Positions 55,601 through 64,000 of a DNA stretch of 64,000 bases are shown piece by piece. The notes below the pieces were generated by a model that was given only the letters and a program-made list of their open reading frames with translations, searched no databases and had not been told where the DNA came from. The stretch's first letter is position 1, and every line of letters starts with the position of its first letter. The stretch lies in the NCBI GenBank assembly GCA_030141605.1, contig JAQGDQ010000475.1, forward strand, positions 107,336-171,335. The letters run 5' to 3'. The DNA comes from Tubiluchus corallicola. Its lineage: Eukaryota > Priapulida > Priapulimorpha > Priapulimorphida > Tubiluchidae. The position numbers were made by a program, and so were the translations under genes.

Positions 55601-58600
55601 ACCTACTCAAAAGAAATCTACAGGGAACTCATTATATAGTAAGGTGACATTGATTCACCCAAGCTTGGTAAAACGGCACCTACACGTAATCTAAAACATT
55701 CACTGATACCAGAGGTCTGAAGACACCTTCATCAATTCCAAAACATCTAGTTAAAACGTAAAGACAAACTTAAACGTCTCATCTGAACTAAACTAGTCAA
55801 ACTGAAAAATCTGGACAGATGCAGTCTACTGTTAGGTTCAGGCATCTGGTCAAAAGACTTCTACCGGCAATTTTAAGCATCTCAATAGAGACATTGCGCA
55901 GATAACCTAATTTAGCTTATCAGAAGGCACGCACGGCTAAACGCAAACACCTGGCAGGAAAAGTTCAATTTTCAATTTCATATGCCTGATCAAAAGAAAT
56001 CTGCGGGGAAGCAATTATATAGTAAGGTGACATTGATTCACCCAAGCTTGGTAAAACGGCACCTACACGTAATCTAAAACATTCACTGATACCACAGGTC
56101 TGAAGACACCTTCATCCATTCCAAAACATCTAGTTAAAACGTAAAGACAAACTTAAACGTCTCATCTGAACTCAACTAGTCAAACTGAAAAATCTGGACT
56201 TATGCAGTCTACTGCTAGGTTCAGGCATCTGGTCAAAAGACTTCTACCGGCAATTTTAAGCATCTCAATAGAGACATTGCGCAGATAACCTTGTAGGAAA
56301 AGTTCTATTGTCAATCTTAGGTACCTACTCAAAAGAAATATACAGGGAACTCATTATATAGTAAGGTGACATTGATTCACCCAAGCTTGGTAAAACGGCA
56401 CCTACACGTAATCTAAAACATTCACTGATACCACAGGTCTGAAGACACCTTCATCAATTCCAAAACATCTAGTTAAAACGTAAAGACAAACTTAAACGTC
56501 TCATCTGAACTCAACTAGTCAAACTGAAAAATCTGGACAGATGCAGTCTACTGTTAGGTTCAGGCATCTGGTCAAAAGACTTCTACCGGCAATTTTAAGC
56601 ATCTCAATAGAGAACTTGCGCAGATAACCTAAATTAGCTTATCAGAAGGCACGCACGGCTAAACGCAAGCACCTGACAGGAAAAGTTCAATTCCCAATCT
56701 CATGTACTTCTGGTCAGAGAGAAACTACAACCGTTTTCACCACCCGATGAGAAGACATCTACTGGCAAATCTACAAGCATCTAGCAAGAGAACGCCTGCG
56801 GACTATCTCAGCCATCTACAGAAGACGCCTACAAGCAATCTGAAACACTCTGCTTAACAATCTAGTCAGAGGGCATCCAGATCCAATCACATTCAACTCT
56901 TAGGATCTACAGACAACCTAAGACGTCTAATCAGAGCTCGCCCAGAACAATCTCAAACATCTGCACAGGTAAAGTCGACAGAGAAATCTCAAATATCTAA
57001 TCACAAGACTTGCGCAAGCAGGGCAATGTTAAGCACCCTGAATAGAGGCATTGCGCAGATAACCTAAATTAGCTTATCAGAAGGCACGCACGGCTAAACG
57101 CAAACACCTGGCAGGAAAAGTTCAATTTTCAATTTCATATGCCTGATCAAAAGAAATCTGCGGGGAAGCAATTATATAGTAAGGTTACATGGATTCGGGC
57201 AAGCTTGGTAAAAAGTCACCTACACGCAATCTAGAACATTTACTGATACCACAGGTCTGAAGACACCTTCATCCATTCCAAAACATCTAGTTAAAACGTA
57301 AAGACAAACTTAAACGTCTCATCTGAACTCAACTAGTCAAACTGAAAAATCTGGACAGATGCAGTCTACTGCTAGGTTCAGGCATCTGGTCAAAAGACTT
57401 CTACCGGCAATTTTAATCATCTCAATAGAGACATTGCGCAGATAACCTAAATTAGCTAATCAGTAGGCACGCACGGCTAAACGCAAACACCTGGCAGGAA
57501 AAGTTCAATTTTCAATTTCATATGCCTGATCAAAAGAAATCTGCGGGGAAGCAATTATATAGTAAGGTGACATTGATTCACCCAAGCTTGGTAAAACGGC
57601 ACCTACACGTAATCTAAAACATTCACTGATACCACAGGTCTGAAGACACCTTCATCCATTCCAAAACATCTAGTTAAAACGTAAAGACAAACTTAAACGT
57701 CTCATCTGAACTCAACTAGTCAAACTGAAAAATCTGGACAGATGCAGTCTACTGCTAGGTTCAGGCATCTGGTCAAAAGACTTCTACCGGCAATTTTAAT
57801 CATCTCAATAGAGACATTGCGCAGATAACCTAAATTAGCTAATCAGTAGGCACGCACGGCTAAACGCAAGCACCTGACAGGAAAAGTTCAATTCCCAATC
57901 CCATGTACTTCTGGTCAGAAAGAAACTACAACCGTTTTCACCACCTGATGAGAAGACATCTACTGGCAAATCTACAAGCATCTAGCAAGAAAACGCCTTC
58001 GGACTATCTCAGCCATCTACAGAAGACGCCTACAAGCAATCTGAAACACTCTGCTTAACAATCTAGTCAGAGGGCATCCAGATCCAATCACATTCAACTC
58101 TTAGGATCTACAGACAACCTAAGACGTCTAATCAGAGCTCGCCCAGAACAATCACAAACATCTGCACAGGTAAAGTCGACAGAGAAATCTCTAATATCTA
58201 ATCACAAGACTTGCGCAAGCAGGGCAATGTTAAGCACCCTGAATAGAGGCATACACAGTCAGCCTCAATTAGCTTGTCAGCACGCACGCACAGCCAAACG
58301 CAAGCGCCTTGTAGGAAAAGTGCTATTGTCAATCTCAGGTATTTGATCAAATGAAGTCTGCAGGGAAGCAATTATATAGTAAGGTTACATGGATTCAGGC
58401 AAGTTTGGTAAAAGACATCTACAAGCAATCTACTAATACCTCAGTTCTGAAGACACCTTCATCCATTCCAAAACATCTAGTTAAAACCTAAAGACAAACT
58501 TAAACGTCTCATCTGAACTCAACTAGTCAAACTGAAAAATCTGGACAGATGCAGTCTACTGTTAGGTTCAGGCATCTGGTCAAAAGACTTCTACCGGCAA

Positions 58601-61600
58601 TTTTAAGCATCTCAATAGAGAACTTGCGCAGATAAAATAAATTAGCTTATCAGAAGGCACGCACAGCTAAACGCAAGCACCTGGCAGGAAAAGTTCAATT
58701 TTCAATTTCATATGCCTGATCAAAAGAAATCTGCGGGGAAGCAATTATATAGTAAGGTTACATGGATTCGGGCAAACTTGGTAAAAAGTCACCTACACGC
58801 AATCTAGAACATTTACTGATACTACAGGTCCGAAGACACCTTCATCCATTCCAAAACATCTAGTTAAAACGTAAAGACAAACTTAAACGTCTCATCTGAT
58901 CTCAAGTAGTCAAACTGAAAAATCTGGACAGATGCAGTCTACTGCTAGGTTCAGTCATCTGGTCAAAAGACTTCTACCGGCAATTTTAAGCATCTCAATA
59001 GAGACATTGAATAGATAACCTAAATTAGCTTATCAGAAGGGACGCACGGCTAAATGCAAGCACGTGGCAGGAAAAGTTCAATTCCCAATCTCATGTACTT
59101 CTGGTCAGAAAGAATCTACAACCATCTTCACCGCCTGATGAGAAGACATCTACTGATTCATCTACAACCATCTAGCAAGAGAACGCCTACGGACAATGTC
59201 AGCCATCTACAGAAGACGCCTACAAGCAATCTGAAACACTCTGCTTAACAATCTAGTCAGAGGGCATCCAGATCCCATCACATTTAACTCTTAGGATCTA
59301 CAGACAACCTAAGACGTCTAATCAAAGCTCGTCTAGAACAATCTCAAACATCTGCACAGGTGAAGTCGACAGCCAATCTCAAGTATCTAATCAGAAGACT
59401 TCCACAAGCAGCACAATGTTAAGCACCTGAATACAGGCATACACAGACAGCCTCAATTAGCTTGTCAGCACGCACGCACGGCCAAACGCAAGCACCTTGT
59501 AGGAAAAGTGCTATTGTCAATCTCAGGTATTTGATCAAATGAAGTCTGCAGGGAAGCAATTATATAGTAAGGTTACATGGATTCAGGCAAGTTTGGTAAA
59601 AGACATCTACAAGCAATCTACTAATACCTCAGTTCTGAAGACACCTTCATCCATTCCAAATCTAGTTAAAACCTAAAGACAAACTTAAACGTCTCATCTG
59701 AACTCAACTAGTCAAACTGAAAAATCTGGACAGATGCAGTCTACTGTTAGGTTCAGGCATCTGGTCAAAAGACTTCTACCGGCAATTTTAAGCATCTCAA
59801 TAGAGAACTTGCGCAGATAACCTAAATTAGCTTATCAGAAGGCACGCACAGCTAAACGCAAGCACCTGGCAGGAAAAGTTCAATTTTCAATTTCATATGC
59901 CTGATCAAAAGAAATCTGCGGGGAAGCAATTATATAGTAAGGTTACATGGATTCGGGCAAGCTTGGTAAAAAGTCACCTACACGCAATCTAGAACATTTA
60001 CTGATACTACAGGTCCGAAGACACCTTCATCCATTCCAAAACATCTAGTTAAAACCTAAAGACAAAATTAAACGTCTCATCTGAACTCAACTAGTCAAAC
60101 TGAAAAATCTGGGCAGATGCAGTCTACTGCTAGGTTCACGCATCTAGTCAAAAGACTTCTACCGGCAATTTTAAGCATCTCAATAGAGACATTGCGCAGA
60201 TAACCTTGTAGGAAAAGTTCTATTGTCAATCTCAGGTATTTGATCAAATGAAGTCTGCAGGGAAGCAATTATATAGTAAGGTTACATGGATTCAGGCAAG
60301 TTTGGTAAAAGACATCTACAAGCAATCTACTAATACCTCAGTTCTGAAGACACCTTCATCCATTCCAAAACATCTAGTTAAAACCGAAAGACAAACTTAA
60401 ACGTCTCATCTGAACTCAACTAGTCAAACTGAAAAATCTGGACAGATGCAGTCTACTGTTAGGTTCAGGCATCTGGTCAAAAGACTTCTACCGGCAATTT
60501 TAAGCATCTCAATAGAGACATTGCGCAGATAACCTAATTTAGCTTATCAGAAGGCACGCACAGCTAAACGCAAGCACCTGGCAGGAAAAGTTCAATTTTC
60601 AATTTCATATGCCTGTCCAAAAGAAATCTGCGGGGAAGCAATTACTGCTGCAAGGTTCACTCATCTAGTCAAAAGACTTCTACCGGCAATTTTAAGCATC
60701 TCAATAGAGACATTGCGCAGATAACCTTGTAGGAAAAGTTCTATTGTCAATCTTAGGTACCTACTCAAAAGAAATATACAGGGAACTCATTATATAGTAA
60801 GGTGACATTGATTCACCCAAGCTTGGTAAAACGGCACCTACACGTAATCTAAAACATTCACTGATACCACAGGTCTGAAGACACCTTCATCCATTCCAAA
60901 ACATCTAGTTAAAACGTAAAGACAAACTTAAACGTCTCATCTGAACTCACCTGAATAGAGGCATACACAGTCAGCCTCAATTAGCTTGTCAGCACGCACG
61001 CACGGCCAAACGCAAGCGCCTTGTAGGAAAAGTGCTATTGTCAATCTCAGGTATTTGATCAAAGAAAATCTGCAGGGAAGCAATTATATAGTAAGGTTAC
61101 ATGGATTCAGGCAAGTTTGGTAAAAAAGACACCTACAAGCAATCTACTAATACCTCAGGTCTGAAGACACCTTCATCCATTCCAAAACATCTAGTTAAAA
61201 CGTAAAGACAAACTTAAACGTCTCATCTGAACTCAATAAATCGACTGAAAAATCTGGACAAAGATGCAGTCTACTGCTAGGTTCACGCATCTAGTCGAAA
61301 GACTTCTACCGGCAATTTTAAGCATCTCAATAGAGACATTGCGCAGATAACCTTGTAGGAAAAATTCTATTGTCAATCTTAGGTACCTACTCAAAAGAAA
61401 TCTGCAGGGAACTAATTATATAGTAAGGTGACATTGATTCACCCAAGCTTGGTAAAACGGCACCTACACGTAATCTAAAACATTCACTGATACCACAGGT
61501 CTGAAGACACCTTTACCCATTCCAAAACATCTAGTTAAAACGTAAAGACAAACTTAAACGTCTCATCTGAACTCACCTGAATAGAGGCATACACGAAGTC

Positions 61601-64000
61601 AGCCTCAATTAGCTTGTCAGCACGCACGCACGGCCAAACACTATCAGCGCCTTGTAGGAAAAGTGCTATTGTCAATCTCAGGTACCTGATCAAAAGAAAT
61701 CTGCGGGGAAGCAATTATATAGTAAGGTTACATGGATTCGGGCAAGCTTGGTAAAAAGTCACCTACACGCAATCTAGAACATTTACTGATACTACAGGTC
61801 CGAAGACACCTTCATCCATTCCAAAACATCTAGTTAAAACCTAAAGACAAAATTAAACGTCTCATCTGAACTCAACTAGTCAAACTGAAAAATCTGGGCA
61901 GATGCAGTCTACTGCTAGGTTCACGCATCTAGTCAAAAGACTTCTACCGGCAATTTTAAGCATCTCAATAGAGACATTGCGCAGATAACCTTATAGGAAA
62001 AGTTCTATTGTCAATCTTAGGTACCTACTCAAAAGAAATCTACAGGGAACTCGTTATATAGTAAGGTGACATTGATTCACTCAAGCTTGGTAAAACGGCA
62101 CCTACACGTAATCTAAAACATTCACTGATACCACAGGTCTGAAGACACCTTCATCCATTCCAAAACATCTAGTTAAAACGTAAAGACAAACTTAAACGTC
62201 TCATCTGAACTCATTTAGTCAAACTGAAAAATCTGGACAGATGCAGTCTACTGCTAGGTTCAGGCATCTGGTCAAAAGACTTCTACCGGCAATTTTAATC
62301 ATCTCAATAGAGACATTGCGCAGATAACCTAAATTAGCTAATCAGTAGGCACGCACGGCTAAACGCAAACACCTGGCAGGAAAAGTTCAATTTTCAATTT
62401 CATATGCCTGATCAAAAGAAATCTGCGGGGAAGCAATTATATAGTAAGGTGACATTGATTCACCCAAGCTTGGTAAAACGGCACCTACACGTAATCTAAA
62501 ACATTCACTGATACCACAGGTCTGAAGACACCTTCATCCATTCCAAAACATCTAGTTAAAACGTAAAGACAAACTTAAACGTCTCATCTGAACTCAGCTA
62601 GTCAAACTGAAAAATCTGGACAGATGCAGTCTACTGCTAGGTTCAGGCATCTGGTCAAAAGACTTCTACCGGCAATTTTAATCATCTCAATAGAGACATT
62701 GCGCAGATAACCTAAATTAGCTAATCAGTAGGCACGCACGGCTAAACGCAAGCACCTGACAGGAAAAGTTCAATTCCCAATCCCATGTACTTCTGGTCAG
62801 AAAGAAACTACAACCGTTTTCACCACCTGATGAGAAGACATCTACTGGCAAATCTACAAGCATCTAGCAAGAGAACGCCTTCGGACTATCTCAGCCATCT
62901 ACAGAAGACGCCTACAAGCAATCTGAAACACTCTGCTTAACAATCTAGTCAGAGGGCATCCAGATCCAATCACATTCAACTCTTAGGATCTACAGACAAC
63001 CTAAGACGTCTAATCAGAGCTCGCCCAGAACAATCACAAACATCTGCACAGGTAAAGTCGACAGAGAAATCTCAAATATCTAATCACAAGACTTGCGCAA
63101 GCAGGGCAATGTTAAGCACCCTGAATAGAGGCATACACAGTCAGCCTCAATTAGCTTGTCAGCACGCACGCACGGCCAAACGCAAGCGCCTTGTAGGAAA
63201 AGTGCTATTGTCAATCTCAGGTATTTGATCAAAGAAAATCTGCAGGGAAGCAATTATATAGTAAGGTTACATGGATTCAGGCAAGTTTGGTAAAAGACAC
63301 CTACAAGCAATCTACTAATACCTCAGGTCTGAAGACACCTTCATCCATTCCAAAACATCTAGTTAAAACGTAAAGACAAACTTAAACGTCTCATCTGATC
63401 TCAACTAGTCAAACTGAAAAATCTGGACAGATGCAGTCTACTGCTAGGTTCAGTCATCTGGTCAAAAGTCTTCTACCGGCAATTTTAAGCATCTCAATAG
63501 AGACATTGCGTAGATAACCTAAATTAGCTTATCAGAAGGGACGCACGGCTAAATGCAAGCACGTGGCAGGAAAAGTTCAATTCCCAATCTCATGTACTTC
63601 TGGTCAGAAAGAATCTACAACCATCCTCACCGCCTGATGAGAAGACATCTACTGATTCATCTACAACCATCTAGCAAGAGAACGCCTACGGACAATGTCA
63701 GCCATCTACAGACGACGCCTACAAGCAATCTGAAACACTCTGCTTAACAATCTAGTCAGAGGGCATCCAGATCCCATCACATTCAACTCTTAGGATCTAC
63801 AGACAACCTAAGACGTCTAATCAAAGCTCGTCTAGAACAATCTCAAACATCTGCACAGGTGAAGTCGACAGCCAATCTCAAGTATCTAATCAGAAGACTT
63901 CCACAAGCAGCACAATGTTAAGCACCTGAATACAGGCATACACAGACAGCCTCAATTAGCTTGTCAGCACGCACACACGGCCAAACGCAAGCACCTTGTA
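52666..64000. repeat. Complex satellite of ~35-bp monomers in higher-order blocks
   Basis: About 11.3 kb with no unique sequence, running past the window edge. It divides into monomers of 34-37 bp that mostly start with a (g/t)(a/g)tca(a/g)aag-like text and end in catct, cacct, tagct or gcct; four successive ones (starting ggtcaaaagacttctaccgg, caatagagacattgcgcaga, tatcagaaggcacgcacggc and ggcaggaaaagttcaatttt) are each exactly 35 bp. Longer blocks recur unevenly: gagggcatccagatcc at 52751, 53574, 54993, 56869, 58070, 59260, 62952 and 63759. Internal deletions such as gcgcagataaccttgtagg fuse non-adjacent monomers. A 64-codon frame repeated at 53358, 54787, 59054 and 63553 is part of the repeat. 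Confidence 0.95.

Noticed and set aside
53358-63747. Identical 64-codon frame found four times
   Set aside because: It is part of the higher-order satellite block; no codon bias, and neighbouring block copies break the frame.

Overview
The window is AT-rich, intron-rich animal (metazoan) nuclear DNA, most likely from an invertebrate. It has long introns with GT/AG junctions, metazoan-specific gene families, many short inverted-terminal-repeat elements (MITEs), decayed LINE and Ty3/gypsy copies, and an exceptional load of tandem repeats. I cannot name the species from the sequence. No prokaryotic features are present.

Three multi-exon genes lie head to tail on the + strand. (1) 165-8335: the 3' part of a non-receptor protein tyrosine phosphatase of the PTPN9/MEG2 type, in five exons that join in phase and carry the WPD loop and the [10 protein letters not shown] signature; its 5' part is left of the window. 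(2) 21152-32671: a cytosolic-type sulfotransferase. Six exons are recognised; the exon that should follow the PAPS loop was not found, and the usual catalytic His/Lys positions look substituted. A decayed Ty3/gypsy fragment and a hAT-like MITE with a perfect 8-bp target duplication sit in its introns. (3) about 33569-42307: the 3' half of CEP104 (ciliary-tip TOG/zinc-finger protein), seven exons covering the end of the TOG domain, a linker or coiled coil, four C2HC-type zinc fingers and a low-complexity C-terminus. Its 5' exons are not visible between the sulfotransferase stop and the first recognised exon. On the right there are weaker pieces: a candidate + strand first exon (45584-45683), a - strand transmembrane exon (46860-47081), and a - strand Pro/Tyr-rich terminal exon with a 23-nt microexon (49718-50614).

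From about 47.9 kb on, the window is mostly tandem repeats: 90/96-bp units that keep one frame open (48.0-49.3 kb), 88-bp units with a 176-bp dimeric order (50.86-52.35 kb), about 105-bp units (52.35-52.67 kb), then an 11.3-kb satellite built of diverged ~35-bp monomers that runs off the right edge.

The most unusual observation is that several minisatellites are built from, or start beside, splice junctions. A 100-bp x13 array is made of the end of PTPN9 exon 3 plus its splice donor. A 44-bp x15 array is made of the acceptor and first bases of a sulfotransferase exon. Further arrays begin within about 20 nt of CEP104 donors. The three main genes act in separate processes (tyrosine dephosphorylation, sulfation, cilium tip), so nothing suggests a functional cluster.
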